A stretch of DNA of 64,000 bases from Pseudoalteromonas aliena SW19 (GTDB taxonomy: Bacteria > Pseudomonadota > Gammaproteobacteria > Enterobacterales > Alteromonadaceae): positions 186,001-250,000 of the forward strand of contig NZ_AQGU01000028.1 in NCBI RefSeq assembly GCF_014905615.1, read 5' to 3'. The notes beneath the pieces were generated by a model. It worked only from the letters and a program-made list of their open reading frames with translations, was not told the origin of the DNA and ran no database searches. Shown here in pieces: positions 7,656 to 18,070 of this stretch. Both the position numbers and the translations under genes were made by a program. Positions within the stretch are counted from its first letter, which is position 1. Each line of letters opens with the position of its first letter.

Positions 7656-9767
7656 GTGAGTATAGATTTAAGTCAATTTTTTGAAGTTTTCTTTGAAGAG
7701 AGTTTTGAAGGCCTAGATACCATGGAGGCTGAGCTTTTAAACTTGGTGCCTGGAGAGGAAGACTTAGAAACTATAAACACTATATTTAGAGCTGCTCACT
7801 CAATTAAAGGAGGAAGCGGGACCTTTGGCTTTAGCTCTGTTGCTGATTTCACTCATGTACTTGAAACACTATTAGATCAAATTCGCCAAGGAGAGCGAGA
7901 GCTTGGCACTGAACATGTTAATTTGTTACTCAAAGCAGTTGATTGTTTACGTGGATTGCTTGCTGCACTTCAAGCAGAGCAAGACCCTGATCTAACTGAG
8001 GCAGATTCCTTACGCATGCAATTTGAAAGCGTACTAGGAGTGAAAAGCGATAGCCAAGAAAGCATATCTCAAAGCGAAAATCAAAAACCAGACAGCAATA
8101 CCTACCAAATTGATTTTAAGCCTCATCATCATTTATTTAAAACAGGCAATGAGCCTCTATATATGATTGGTGAGCTTCAAGAGCTTGGCGACTTAGAAAC
8201 GACCGTATTTTATGACGAAGTTCCTGATATTACAGATTTAAGCAGTGATGAATGTTTTTTACACTGGCGCTTTTTCTTAAATACAAGCCGTGATGAAAGC
8301 GCGATAAAAGAAGTTTTTGAATGGGTTGAAGATGACTCCGACATCACTATTGAACTATGTGGTGGCGTATTTACTGACGATGATCAAATATCAATAAGTA
8401 AAAATTCGAGTGATAATATACCCCAAGCTATTGAAACTGAAACATCAAAACCAGTAGTCGTAGTACCAACAAGCGTTAAATCGCCTAGCAATCCAATATC
8501 TCCAGCAGCAAGTACAAATAAAAAAACAGCAACAACCCCTGAATCTACTTCTATTCGTGTCGGTATTGATAAGGTTGATTCATTGATAAACATGGTTGGC
8601 GAACTCGTGATTACACAAGCCATGCTCAATCAACTGAGCGAGCAAGAAATTACGCCCGCGACTATCACGTCTTTGCAAGAAGGTTTAGCGCAACTAGCGC
8701 ATAACACACGTGATTTACAAGAAAATGTAATGCGCATACGCATGCTCCCCATTAACTTTGTATTTAGTCGTTTTCCGCGTTTGGTCCGTGATATAGCGCA
8801 AAAGCTAAATAAACAGGTAGAGCTGAAGTTGATTGGAGAGCAAACTGAGCTTGATAAAACCGTGATGGAAAAAATATCAGATCCTATGGTGCATTTGGTT
8901 AGAAACTCGCTCGATCATGGTTTAGAGACGGTTGAGCAAAGAGTGCTTGCTGGAAAAGATCCTGTAGGCACGGTTACTTTAAATGCATTTCATCAAGGCG
9001 GTAATATTGTGATTGAGATAATGGATGATGGGCAAGGACTCAACACACAAAAAATTAGATCAAAAGCAATAAGTAACGGGTTAATTTCAGCAGATAACAG
9101 TCTTAGTGATGATGAAATTAATGAGCTTATTTTTATGCCAGGCTTTTCGACTATGGACAAAGTAAGTGATTTATCGGGTCGTGGTGTCGGCATGGATGTT
9201 GTAAAGCGAAATATTCAATCATTAAACGGCTCAGTAGAAGTAACATCTGCTCCAGGGGTTGGCTCTACATTTACGATTAGGTTACCCCTTACATTAGCTA
9301 TTTTAGATGGTCAACTCGTTAAAGTGAGTCAGCATACTTATATTATTCCACTTATTTCGATTGTGGAGTCACTACAAATAGATATAGCAAAGGTGAGCCG
9401 AGTAGGTAAAAACCTCGATGTACTTAGACTTCGAGATGAATATATTCCGATTTTAAGACTCTACGATATTTTTAATCATAACAATGCGATTGAATCATTA
9501 GATAAAACTCTACTTGTGGTTGTTGAAACCGACAACCAAAAGGTAGGGTTACTTGTTGATGATTTACTGTCTCAACAGCAGGTGGTTATTAAAAGTTTAG
9601 AGGCTAATTACCACAAGGTTGATGGTGTATCAGGGGCAACAATTTTAGGCGATGGGCGCGTGTCACTAATTGTTGATATTAGTGGTTTGATAAAACTTTC
9701 AGGTTTGAAAAAACCAGGTAGCCAAGAGCTAAGCCTTGAACCAAGCGTCGCCCTGGAGGCGTTATGA
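7656..9767 (+). CDS. cheA: Chemotaxis histidine kinase CheA
   Basis: Central kinase of the chemotaxis signalling complex. The 703-residue protein has the P1 Hpt domain with phosphorylated His48 in FRAAHSIKGGSGTFG, a middle P2-type segment and a low-complexity Pro/Ser/Thr linker (about 240-300), the P3 dimerisation helix pair (MVGELVITQAML), the ATPase domain with N box HLVRNSLDHGLE, G boxes DDGQGL and GRGVGMDVV, and a C-terminal CheW-like P5 domain. A GTG start at 7656 is chosen because AAAGGAG precedes it with good spacing. It overlaps cheW by four bases (ATGA). Confidence 0.96.
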   Translation: MSIDLSQFFEVFFEESFEGLDTMEAELLNLVPGEEDLETINTIFRAAHSIKGGSGTFGFSSVADFTHVLETLLDQIRQGERELGTEHVNLLLKAVDCLRGLLAALQAEQDPDLTEADSLRMQFESVLGVKSDSQESISQSENQKPDSNTYQIDFKPHHHLFKTGNEPLYMIGELQELGDLETTVFYDEVPDITDLSSDECFLHWRFFLNTSRDESAIKEVFEWVEDDSDITIELCGGVFTDDDQISISKNSSDNIPQAIETETSKPVVVVPTSVKSPSNPISPAASTNKKTATTPESTSIRVGIDKVDSLINMVGELVITQAMLNQLSEQEITPATITSLQEGLAQLAHNTRDLQENVMRIRMLPINFVFSRFPRLVRDIAQKLNKQVELKLIGEQTELDKTVMEKISDPMVHLVRNSLDHGLETVEQRVLAGKDPVGTVTLNAFHQGGNIVIEIMDDGQGLNTQKIRSKAISNGLISADNSLSDDEINELIFMPGFSTMDKVSDLSGRGVGMDVVKRNIQSLNGSVEVTSAPGVGSTFTIRLPLTLAILDGQLVKVSQHTYIIPLISIVESLQIDIAKVSRVGKNLDVLRLRDEYIPILRLYDIFNHNNAIESLDKTLLVVVETDNQKVGLLVDDLLSQQQVVIKSLEANYHKVDGVSGATILGDGRVSLIVDISGLIKLSGLKKPGSQELSLEPSVALEAL

Positions 9768-10249
9768 TTTCCGATCAAAACCAGCTAAGTAACCAATTAA
9801 ACCTTCAGCAGCAACAAGGTATAAAGCAGTTTTTAACTTTTATGATGGCCGATGAAGAGTACGGTGTGGATATTTTAACAGTGCAAGAAATTCGGAGCTG
9901 GGAAGAAATTACAGTGCTACCTAATGCACCTGAGTTCGTAAAAGGCGTTATTAATTTACGTGGAACGATAGTTCCAATAATTGATTTACGATTACGCTTT
10001 GGATTACCAAGTACTGATTATGGCCCTCTAACCGTTGTTATTGTTGTCAAAATAAAATTTGAACAAGGTAGCAAAATTATAGGCATAACAGTAGATGCTG
10101 TTTCAGATGTTTACAGCATTGCAGAGCAAGATGCTAAAGCAGTACCAAATATATCTGACTCAAATAATTGTGAGTATGTAGCTGGTTTAGTCAATGTTGG
10201 TGAAAAAATGGTGGCATTAATTGACCTGCAAAAAACAATGAACATTTAG
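9764..10249 (+). CDS. cheW: Chemotaxis coupling protein CheW
   Basis: Adaptor that links receptors to CheA. The 161-residue protein is one CheW domain: FLTFMMADEEYGVDILTVQEI, then PEFVKGVINLRGTIVPIIDL (the signature around the conserved Arg-Gly) and a closing ALIDLQK strand. Translationally coupled to cheA through a four-base overlap. It precedes the receptor gene by some 50 bases. Confidence 0.95.
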   Translation: MISDQNQLSNQLNLQQQQGIKQFLTFMMADEEYGVDILTVQEIRSWEEITVLPNAPEFVKGVINLRGTIVPIIDLRLRFGLPSTDYGPLTVVIVVKIKFEQGSKIIGITVDAVSDVYSIAEQDAKAVPNISDSNNCEYVAGLVNVGEKMVALIDLQKTMNI

Positions 10250-10302
10250 CAAGAGAATAGCTAAATAAAGTACTCAAAATAAACTTAAAGGTGGTGATGG
10301 GC

Positions 10303-12999
10303 ATGGGATGGTTTAGTAATCCAAAGCAGTCAAAATCGAGTAATGATTTAATTGTAGATGCATTAAATAAGTCATTAGCTGTGATTGAGTTTGAACCTAG
10401 TGGTGCAATAATTACTGCTAATACTAACTTTCTAAACGTAATGGGGTATCGGTTAGAAGAGGTTCAAGGACGACACCACTCTTTATTTTTGAATGATGAT
10501 GCACAAAGTGATAGCTATAAAAGCTTTTGGCAACGCTTACGCAATGGTGAGTTTATTTCAGATGAGTTTAAGCGTTTTGCTAAAAGCGGTAAAGAAGTTT
10601 GGATTCAGGCTACTTACAATCCAATTCTTGATTCGGAAGGTCAAGTACTTAAAGTCATTAAATTTGCTACAGATATCACCGAGCAAAAGCTTATATCGGC
10701 AAATGCTTCGGGACAGATTAATGCGATCAGCAAATCTCAAGCGGTCATTGAGTTCAACTTAGATGGCACTATTATTAACGCTAATGAAAACTTTTTAAAT
10801 GCGCTTGGCTATAAGCTCAGTGAGATTGAAGGACAACACCATAGATTATTTGTTGAACCTGAATATGCAGATAGTGATGAATATAAAGAATTTTGGGCAA
10901 AACTAGGCCGTGGAGAATTTGATTCTGGTGAATACTTAAGAATTGGTAAACATGGTAAAGAGGTATGGATACAAGCTTCTTATAACCCAATTTATGATAT
11001 GAATGGTAAGCCATATAAAGTTATTAAATATGCATCTGATATTAGTGCACAAAAAGAATTAGAAAAGTCATCTCGAAAGGCCGCAGATTTAGCAAGTGCT
11101 CTCAAAGTATGCCAAGCAAGCGTAATGATTGCTGATAAAGATCTTAATATTGTATTTGTGAACGATCGAGTTCAAGAAATGCTTAAGGTCCGAGAAAAGG
11201 AACTGCAAACAGTATTACCGAGTTTCTCTGTTGAAAACTTAGTCGGAACTTGTGTTGATGACTTTCATAAAAAAGCATCGCACCAACGCGAGTTATTAAA
11301 AAACTTAGAGAAACCGCACAAAGCTGAATTACGCTTAGCGGGGCTTGTTTTTACCTTGATTGCATCGCCTTGGATAAGCCACGAAGGAAAAAGGCTAGGC
11401 ACTATAGTCGAGTGGGAAGATATTACAAACGACGTTGCAAAGGCGGAAGAAGAACGTAGAGCAGCACAAGAAAATCTACGTGTACGTCAAGCATTAGATA
11501 CAGTAGCAACGAATACAATGATTGCAGATGTATCAAACGTCATTGTTTATATGAATGCTGCTGTTAGAAACATGATGAGTATTGCTGAAAAAGATTTACA
11601 AAAAGATTTACCTAATTTCGACAGTACAAATCTAATAAATCAGAACATTGACATATTTCACAAAAATCCAGCGCATCAGCAAAATCTCCTTGCCAAATTA
11701 ACAAATACTTATAGCACCGAAATTAAAGTGGGCGGACGCACATTTGGTTTAGTCGCTAACCCTATAATAACATCAGAGCAAGAAAAAATAGGCACAGTGG
11801 TTGAGTGGGAAGATAGAACCGCACAGGTTGCAATTGAAAAAGAAATTGCCCAGCTTATTGGTGCTGCTGGGAGTGGGGAATTAGATGCAAGAGTTATGGA
11901 GGAGGGGAAACAAGGGTTTTTCCTGCGCTTGGCACAAGGGTTAAATAGCTTAGTAAAAATAGTCGACGATACAGTTGCAGACACTGGCAATATGCTCAGT
12001 GCAATGGCGAGTGGTGACTTATCAAAACGAATAGAAAAAGATTATAAAGGCTCATTTGATAAATTAAAACGTGATGCTAATGCAACGGCAGATAAGTTAA
12101 CTGAAGTAATTAATCGTATAAATTCATCAGCAACGTTGGTAGCCAGTGGCGCAGAGGAAATATCACAGGGTAATACAGATTTAAGTCAGCGGACAGAAGA
12201 GCAAGCTTCCTCGTTAGAGGAAACAGCATCAAGCATGGAGGAAATGACCAGTACAGTTCGTCAAAATGCAGATAACGCCAAAGTTGCAAACGATCTAGCT
12301 GAAGAAACATGTGAAAAGGCGATTCAAGGCGGTGAAGTTGTTAATAAAGCAGTAATAAGTATGTCGGCTATTAATGAGTCGAGCAAAAAGATTGCAGATA
12401 TTATTGGTGTAATTGATGAAATAGCATTTCAAACTAACTTATTAGCGCTTAATGCTGCAGTTGAAGCGGCAAGAGCGGGTGAGCAAGGGCGTGGTTTTGC
12501 AGTGGTTGCTGGTGAGGTACGAAACTTAGCGCAACGCTCTGCAGGTGCAGCGAAAGAGATTAAAGAGTTAATAAGAGATAGTGTAGGTAAAGTGGCCGAT
12601 GGTTCTCAATTAGTGAATGAGTCAGGCGCGACGCTAAAAGAAATTGTTGTATCGGTACAACGAGTCACGCAAATGATTTCTGACATTACAGAAGCATCCG
12701 AAGAGCAAAGTGCCGGTATTGAACAGGTTAATAAAGCTATTTCTCAAATGGATGAAATGACGCAACAAAATGCAGCTCTAGTAGAGCAAGCTTCTGCAGC
12801 TGGTGAGTCGATGGCTGAACAAGCTAATGAGATGCGCCGCTTACTTAATTTTTTCTCATTAGGTCAGCAAGATATGGCAATCATTTCGCCGACTGTGCGA
12901 ACACCTGAATTATCCCATAAACCACAAAGTAGCTTTATTCGAAGTACACCCAGAGGCGATAACTTTGTTGATTCAGCTGATGAGTGGGAAGAGTTTTAA
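10303..12999 (+). CDS. Cytoplasmic chemoreceptor with four PAS domains and C-terminal tether
   Basis: Methyl-accepting chemotaxis protein of 898 residues without any transmembrane segment, so it is predicted to be cytosolic. Two near-identical PAS/PAC modules (about residues 15-130 and 140-250; each contains a GY-L-E-I/V-GHH-type motif and WIQATYNPI or WIQASYNPI) are followed by two further, mutually similar PAS-like units (about 260-385 and 395-510), a HAMP-like segment, and the signalling hairpin whose tip [20 protein letters not shown] is diagnostic. It ends in EWEEF, which fits the receptor pentapeptide that tethers CheR/CheB. The ATG at 10303 has AAAGGTGG at good spacing; earlier in-frame GTG/ATG codons exist. 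Ligand is unknown; PAS1/2 might hold haem or flavin, which sequence alone does not show. Confidence 0.93.
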   Translation: MGWFSNPKQSKSSNDLIVDALNKSLAVIEFEPSGAIITANTNFLNVMGYRLEEVQGRHHSLFLNDDAQSDSYKSFWQRLRNGEFISDEFKRFAKSGKEVWIQATYNPILDSEGQVLKVIKFATDITEQKLISANASGQINAISKSQAVIEFNLDGTIINANENFLNALGYKLSEIEGQHHRLFVEPEYADSDEYKEFWAKLGRGEFDSGEYLRIGKHGKEVWIQASYNPIYDMNGKPYKVIKYASDISAQKELEKSSRKAADLASALKVCQASVMIADKDLNIVFVNDRVQEMLKVREKELQTVLPSFSVENLVGTCVDDFHKKASHQRELLKNLEKPHKAELRLAGLVFTLIASPWISHEGKRLGTIVEWEDITNDVAKAEEERRAAQENLRVRQALDTVATNTMIADVSNVIVYMNAAVRNMMSIAEKDLQKDLPNFDSTNLINQNIDIFHKNPAHQQNLLAKLTNTYSTEIKVGGRTFGLVANPIITSEQEKIGTVVEWEDRTAQVAIEKEIAQLIGAAGSGELDARVMEEGKQGFFLRLAQGLNSLVKIVDDTVADTGNMLSAMASGDLSKRIEKDYKGSFDKLKRDANATADKLTEVINRINSSATLVASGAEEISQGNTDLSQRTEEQASSLEETASSMEEMTSTVRQNADNAKVANDLAEETCEKAIQGGEVVNKAVISMSAINESSKKIADIIGVIDEIAFQTNLLALNAAVEAARAGEQGRGFAVVAGEVRNLAQRSAGAAKEIKELIRDSVGKVADGSQLVNESGATLKEIVVSVQRVTQMISDITEASEEQSAGIEQVNKAISQMDEMTQQNAALVEQASAAGESMAEQANEMRRLLNFFSLGQQDMAIISPTVRTPELSHKPQSSFIRSTPRGDNFVDSADEWEEF

Positions 13000-13020
13000 C
13001 AGCTTTACTGAGAGCGAATA

Positions 13021-13845
13021 ATGAAAGAGTTTTTATGTACGGATCGCGACTTTAAAGAGATTGCTAGTTTAGTTTATGACGCATGCGGTATTGTTTTAGG
13101 TGATCATAAACGTGAAATGGTTTACTCACGTTTAGCAAGGCGTATTAGAGAGCGAAAGCTAAATAATTTTGAAGCTTATTTAGAATACTTAAAGAGTAAT
13201 AAAGATCAGGAGTTTGATGCATTTATTAATGCAATAACAACTAACTTAACGTCTTTTTTTCGTGAGATACATCACTTTGAATTTATTAGAACCCAGCTTA
13301 TACCTGATCTTCTAAAAGCAAATAAGCAAAGTAAGCGAGTAAGAATTTGGTCTGCTGGTTGTTCAACAGGTGAAGAGCCTTACAGCTTGGCGATGACAAT
13401 ATATAACGCATTTCCAAGTACTTGGGACGTAAAAATATTAGCCACAGATTTGGATTCTAACGTACTGGAGAAAGCACAAAAGGGTATTTATACAGCTGCT
13501 AATGTGAATGGATTAGAACCGGCGCAACTTAAGCGTTGGTTTTTAACGAGTAAAGACGGTGAAAGCTATAAAGTTAAAGATAAACTACAAGAATCTATCT
13601 CATTTAAGCGCTTAAATTTGTTGCAAGACTGGCCTATGAAAGGGTCGTTCGATCTTATTTTATGTCGAAATGTTGTTATTTATTTTGATAAAGAAACAAA
13701 AGATCAGCTTTTTCAGCGCTACGCCAACATACTAAATTCGCAAGGTCATTTGTTTTTGGGTCACTCAGAGAGTATGGGTAAAGAGCATTCGCAATTTAAA
13801 AATTTAGGAAAAACTATGTACCAAAAGAGCGCTGATGCACGCTGA
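13021..13845 (+). CDS. cheR: Chemoreceptor methyltransferase CheR
   Basis: S-adenosylmethionine-dependent methyltransferase that methylates glutamates of the receptor. The 274-residue protein has an N-terminal helical domain with basic recognition helix (SRLARRIRERK), the linker TTNLTSFFREIHHFE and the SAM-binding motif VRIWSAGCSTGEEPYSLAM, then ATDLDSNVL and LILCRNVVIYF. The C-terminal beta-subdomain needed for pentapeptide binding appears to be present by length. It overlaps cheD by 11 bases. Confidence 0.96.
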   Translation: MKEFLCTDRDFKEIASLVYDACGIVLGDHKREMVYSRLARRIRERKLNNFEAYLEYLKSNKDQEFDAFINAITTNLTSFFREIHHFEFIRTQLIPDLLKANKQSKRVRIWSAGCSTGEEPYSLAMTIYNAFPSTWDVKILATDLDSNVLEKAQKGIYTAANVNGLEPAQLKRWFLTSKDGESYKVKDKLQESISFKRLNLLQDWPMKGSFDLILCRNVVIYFDKETKDQLFQRYANILNSQGHLFLGHSESMGKEHSQFKNLGKTMYQKSADAR

Positions 13846-14452
13846 ACTTAGGCCCGTATTACCTAGCTTTGAGCACATAAAGCGATATTGGGATTCAGGC
13901 AGAGACAGTGTTGTTGCTAAGGTGCTTCCAGGTGAATTTTATGTTTCTAAAAATAACGAGCTTATTTCTACCGTGCTGGGGTCGTGCATTGCTGCCTGTG
14001 TTTATGATGAGAGCTTGGGAATTGGAGGGATGAACCATTTTATGCTTCCTATTCAGAAAGACACAGATCTGAAAAACGCGCATAGTTTGAGTTGCCGATA
14101 CGGTAACTGGGCCATGGAGTACCTTATAAATGAGGTATTAAAAAATGGAGCGTCTCGCCATAACTTAAAAATAAAATTGTTTGGGGGCGGTAAAATTATT
14201 AGTGCGATGACCGATATTGGACTGGGAAATATTAGTTTTGCAATGGCTTATATTGAAGAGGAGGCGTTAAATTTAGTTGCTCATGATATGGGTGGGCCAT
14301 GGCCTCGAAAAATATTTTTTCATCCGCATACCGGTAAAGTTTATATGAAAAAATTAAGAAATTTACATAACAACACGATTGAAAAACGCGAAGTACGTTA
14401 TTTGCAAAACCTTAAAAAGCAAGAAGTAACAACAGATATAGAGCTGTTTTAG
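13835..14452 (+). CDS. cheD: Receptor glutamine deamidase CheD
   Basis: Deamidates specific receptor glutamines to glutamates, adjusting adaptation. In the 205-residue protein the catalytic region is visible as TVLGSCIAACVYD (nucleophilic Cys) and GIGGMNHFMLP (catalytic His). A later KLFGGGKII segment matches the family. The start lies inside cheR, suggesting coupling; eight bases separate it from cheB. Confidence 0.95.
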   Translation: MHAELRPVLPSFEHIKRYWDSGRDSVVAKVLPGEFYVSKNNELISTVLGSCIAACVYDESLGIGGMNHFMLPIQKDTDLKNAHSLSCRYGNWAMEYLINEVLKNGASRHNLKIKLFGGGKIISAMTDIGLGNISFAMAYIEEEALNLVAHDMGGPWPRKIFFHPHTGKVYMKKLRNLHNNTIEKREVRYLQNLKKQEVTTDIELF

Positions 14453-14460
14453 GAGTATGC

Positions 14461-15492
14461 ATGATTAAAGTATTGATAATAGATGATTCTCCTCTAATTA
14501 GGCGTTTACTCACAGAGATATTACAGCAGGCTAAAGATATCACGGTAGTTGGTAGTGCTGAGGACCCTTACGAAGCACGCGAAATGATAAAAAAACTCAA
14601 CCCCGATGTGCTAACGCTTGACGTAGAAATGCCAAAAATGGATGGTATTAGTTTTTTAAAAAACCTAATGCGATTAAGGCCTATGCCTGTAGTGATGATC
14701 TCTACGCTAACCCAAAAAGGCTCTCCCATTACATTAGAAGCATTAGAATTAGGGGCTATTGATTTTATAGCTAAACCTACCAACAATATAAAAGAGCAAA
14801 TGAGCCAATACGCATCATTGGTTCAGCAAAAGGTGCGAGTAGCAGCCGGTGCAAGAGTAAGAAGCGCTAAAAAAGGAGTCATTATAAATGAGCCTATTCA
14901 TGTTAATGCTCAATTTTCACTAAATAAAATAATAGCGATAGGTGCTTCAACCGGCGGTACAGAAGCGATAAAAGAAGTGCTGACTAAAATGCCCAAAAAT
15001 TGCCCTCCGATTGTTATTACACAGCATATTCCGCCGGTGTTTAGTACTTCGTTTGCTGAGCGAATGAATCGTACATGCATAATAAATGTAAAAGAGGCTG
15101 AACATGGCGACAAGCTGAATGCTGGTTGGGCGTATATAGCACCTGGAGGCTTTCATTTAAGTATTAAAAAGCAAGGCATAGGCTTGTATTGCCAGCTTGA
15201 TGATAACGACCCTGTTAACAGGCACAAGCCTGCTGTAGATGTATTATTTAATTCATTAATCGAAATAGGAGCTAAAAATATAGTTGCCGCAATTCTTACC
15301 GGTATGGGGAGTGATGGCGCAAAAGGATTGCTTGCATTAAAACAAAATGGCGCTTACACCATAGCTCAGGATGAGTATTCATCTGTTGTGTGGGGGATGC
15401 CAAAAGCAGCTGTAGAATTAGATGCAGTTAATGAAGTAGTTGCTCTTGATAAAGTGGCTCAGAGTCTTTTAAAGCAGATTATTAAAAATTAA
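14461..15492 (+). CDS. cheB: Receptor methylesterase CheB
   Basis: Two-domain methylesterase/deamidase. Receiver domain at residues 1-125 (DD pair in LIIDDSPL, phosphoacceptor in LTLDVEMPKMDG, KP near residue 110) and a catalytic domain from about 155 with the serine motif IGASTGGTEA, His in ITQHIPPVFS and Asp in GMGSDGAKG. An AGGAG stands before the ATG. Last gene of the che operon, followed within bases by a strong hairpin. Confidence 0.96.
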   Translation: MIKVLIIDDSPLIRRLLTEILQQAKDITVVGSAEDPYEAREMIKKLNPDVLTLDVEMPKMDGISFLKNLMRLRPMPVVMISTLTQKGSPITLEALELGAIDFIAKPTNNIKEQMSQYASLVQQKVRVAAGARVRSAKKGVIINEPIHVNAQFSLNKIIAIGASTGGTEAIKEVLTKMPKNCPPIVITQHIPPVFSTSFAERMNRTCIINVKEAEHGDKLNAGWAYIAPGGFHLSIKKQGIGLYCQLDDNDPVNRHKPAVDVLFNSLIEIGAKNIVAAILTGMGSDGAKGLLALKQNGAYTIAQDEYSSVVWGMPKAAVELDAVNEVVALDKVAQSLLKQIIKN

Positions 15493-15514
15493 CTTAGGCT
15501 AAAAAGCCTAAGTT
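15491..15514 (+). terminator. Strong hairpin terminator after cheB
   Basis: A perfect 10-bp stem, AACTTAGGCT and AGCCTAAGTT, around AAAA, starting at the cheB stop codon and followed by a short AT-rich tract (ATAATTT). Confidence 0.85.
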
Positions 15515-15670
15515 ATAATTTGCGCCAAATACCATCAAAATGCAAAGTACGATGTTTTACGAGAGCTTAGGGCGTGTAACTTTGTAATAATACCGTTCGG
15601 CATAAGTGTTTGAGCAACTTAATGAATTAAATCACCCCATAATGTCGTTAAAATTTTTTATTTAGAACAC

Positions 15671-15716
15671 TATTGCAAATAAACTCAACGCAGTTAGCGC
15701 CGAAAATAGCTGCTTT
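15671..15716. repeat. Interspersed repeat, partial copy
   Basis: The stretch TATTGCAAATAAA then CTCAACGC-GTTAGCGC-GAAAATAG is nearly identical to bases 30776-30821. It lies within the 200-base gap between cheB and the deacetylase gene, next to the stop codon of the latter. The rest of that gap (15515-15670) shows no gene or recognisable element. Confidence 0.7.
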
Positions 15717-15717
15717 G

Positions 15718-16743
15718 TTATTGAATAACCCAAGGCTGAGAAAACCAGTAATAGCTGCTAGGGTTTTCAATGGAAGGCGCAGTGCAGTTAAAGCGAGAGC
15801 GGCCCTTTTTAAGTGCTTGGGGTGACGTCACTTCAACCGTATTTTTATTTATCCAGTTTAAGTTTGCTTGGCCAATGCTTGATACATAGCAGGCAAATTG
15901 TGTTTTGTGAAAACTACCCATTTTAAACTCAATAGTTAACTTGGGTGGATTGTTTTGCGTCACACTATCTTGGTAAGTTAAATTAGTAATGCTGAACGCT
16001 CGAGAATTAATTTTAGTTGTTAACGTCTCTAAATTGCTATAAAAACCAGAGGCAGGAAAACGTGGTAAACGACTGAAATTTGAGTCTTTACTTACCGCTC
16101 CAGAATGCTGTCCAATTCCAATAAAGCCAAGCTCAGTTATAAGGGTTTGCAGTTGATTACTAAATTCCCCATATGGGTAAGCTAAGTATTTGTAGTCTTG
16201 GTCAATTTCTTCTTTTATACGCTGTTGTGAGTGTAAAATATCTTGCTTAATACGTACTTTCCATTGCGCGGTGGTTTCATTTTCAAGCTTAATATGCAAA
16301 TAATTGTGTTGAGCACTGTGGTTACTTATAAGCGCCCCTTTTTTACTTAATTCTTTAAGTTTATCCCAGCCCATCACATAGCTTTGACCTTCATCTATTA
16401 ATTTGGGGTTTACAAAAATAGTATACGGGTAGCCAAATTGTTCTAAAATAGGTGCTGCTTCATCATAATTATTGTTGTAGCCATCATCAAAAGTGATCGC
16501 GATGGTTTTCTCAGGTAAGGTTTGCCCTTGTTGTAAAGCACTGAGTAATTTGTTTAGAGGAATAACGTTAAAGTTATTGTCTTTTAAATAATTTAAATGC
16601 TTTGTAAAAGTATCAGCGCTAACGCTAGTGACGGCTGGAAGGGTTTCACTAACATGATGGTATTGTAAAATAACGGCTGCTTGAGCGCGTAGAGATAAAC
16701 TAATGAGAGTAAATAATACTAAATGAAACAATTTCTTATACAT
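15718..16743 (-). CDS. Secreted polysaccharide deacetylase
   Basis: NodB-type deacetylase (carbohydrate esterase 4 family), exported by a signal peptide MYKKLFHLVLFTLISLSLRA. Motif 1 is TFDDGYNNNYDE with the catalytic/metal Asp pair, motif 2 SNHSAQHNYL with the two metal histidines, and LAYPYGEFS is the third. The C-terminal 90 residues form an extra beta-rich region with two cysteines. Substrate is not determinable; related proteins act on poly-N-acetylglucosamine or peptidoglycan. The start at 16743 is preferred because it gives a clean signal peptide; the longer form begins at 16758. Either way the 5' end overlaps the divergent MATE gene. Confidence 0.88.
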   Translation of the reverse strand: MYKKLFHLVLFTLISLSLRAQAAVILQYHHVSETLPAVTSVSADTFTKHLNYLKDNNFNVIPLNKLLSALQQGQTLPEKTIAITFDDGYNNNYDEAAPILEQFGYPYTIFVNPKLIDEGQSYVMGWDKLKELSKKGALISNHSAQHNYLHIKLENETTAQWKVRIKQDILHSQQRIKEEIDQDYKYLAYPYGEFSNQLQTLITELGFIGIGQHSGAVSKDSNFSRLPRFPASGFYSNLETLTTKINSRAFSITNLTYQDSVTQNNPPKLTIEFKMGSFHKTQFACYVSSIGQANLNWINKNTVEVTSPQALKKGRSRFNCTAPSIENPSSYYWFSQPWVIQ

Positions 16744-18057
16744 AATAAAGCACACCATAAAAGCTTGTTGTTGTTAGCCGGTCCGATGATACTATCAAAC
16801 ATCACAGTACCACTGTTAGGAATTGTTGATACTGCTGTTATTGGTCACTTAGGTAGCGCTCACTATTTAGCCGGTATTGCACTAGGCTCTGCTGTTATTT
16901 CTATTTTATTTTGGTTAGCAGGGTTTTTAAGAATGAGTACAACCGGCATGGTTGCTCAGGCCTACGGGCAAAATGATTTAACTCAATTAGCCGCCTTACT
17001 TAAGCGAAGCTTATTACTTGCAATTATTGTTGCTGTATTACTTATTGCTCTATCCCCATTAATAAAACACGCTATTGCATTTTTGTCTGCAGCTAATAGC
17101 GATGTACTCATTCAAGCGTACCAGTATTTCAGTATCCGTATTTTTAGTGCGCCTGCGGCTTTATGTAATTTAGTGCTGTTAGGCTGGATGCTAGGAGTGC
17201 ATTACGGCCGAGGACCCTTTTATTTATTATTAGTAACAAATATTGTAAATATAGTGCTCGATATTTACTTTGTAGTTTACCTAGATTGGGCGGTTGCTGG
17301 TGCTGCATGGGCATCACTTATTGCTGATTACACAGCACTCGTCTTTGCACTTTTTTTGGTTGTTAAGTTAGCTAAAAAACAAGCAATAGAATTAAGCGTA
17401 CCGAATTGGTTTAGCTTTAAAAAAATGGCGGGTTTACTTAGTTTAAACCGTGATATTTTTATTCGCTCTTTAGTACTGCAATTGTGTTTTAGCTTTATGA
17501 CTTTTTACGGCGCCAGAATTGGCGAAACGACGCTTGCGGCTAATGCCGTGCTGCTTAATTTTTTAATGTTAGTCAGTTTCGCTCTAGATGGTATTGCATA
17601 TGCCAGTGAGGCAAAAGTAGGGCAAGCAAAAGGTCAAAAAAGCGTATATAACATAGAGCTCTGGGTTAAAATTAGTGTATTTTGGGGGATGTTATTTGGT
17701 TTATTATATAGCTTATTTTTTGCAGTTTTTGGCGCTCAAATTATTACGCTTTTAACCAATGTACCAGAGGTTATTAATGAGGCTACACGTTATCTACCAT
17801 GGGTAATTGCATTGCCCTTACTTGCTATGAGCTGTTTTTTGTTTGATGGTATTTTTGTCGGCTTAACACGTGCAAAAGATATGCGAAATAGTATGCTACT
17901 TTCAGCTACGGTAGGGTTTTTTGGAGTGTTTTGGGTATTTAGTGAGTTACAAAATAATGGGTTATGGCTAGCTATGAGCATTTTTATGTTAATGCGAGGC
18001 ATAACTTTAATTATTAAATATCAAAGACTCAAAGCAAATAACCAGTTGCTAGATTAA
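16723..18057 (+). CDS. MATE-family exporter, DinF type
   Basis: Twelve-helix multidrug/toxin extrusion transporter of 444 residues, cation-coupled, in the inner membrane. The N-terminus AHHKSLLLLAGPMILSNITV followed by PLLGIVDTAVIGHLG is characteristic of the DinF branch, in which an N-terminal KQFL-like lead is usual, supporting the ATG at 16723. That start lies inside the coding region of the divergent deacetylase gene. The proposed name would be dinF, but orthology was not tested. No close repair-gene neighbour such as lexA is present. Confidence 0.9.
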   Translation: MKQFLIHNKAHHKSLLLLAGPMILSNITVPLLGIVDTAVIGHLGSAHYLAGIALGSAVISILFWLAGFLRMSTTGMVAQAYGQNDLTQLAALLKRSLLLAIIVAVLLIALSPLIKHAIAFLSAANSDVLIQAYQYFSIRIFSAPAALCNLVLLGWMLGVHYGRGPFYLLLVTNIVNIVLDIYFVVYLDWAVAGAAWASLIADYTALVFALFLVVKLAKKQAIELSVPNWFSFKKMAGLLSLNRDIFIRSLVLQLCFSFMTFYGARIGETTLAANAVLLNFLMLVSFALDGIAYASEAKVGQAKGQKSVYNIELWVKISVFWGMLFGLLYSLFFAVFGAQIITLLTNVPEVINEATRYLPWVIALPLLAMSCFLFDGIFVGLTRAKDMRNSMLLSATVGFFGVFWVFSELQNNGLWLAMSIFMLMRGITLIIKYQRLKANNQLLD

Positions 18058-18070
18058 GTGCGATGGTGGG

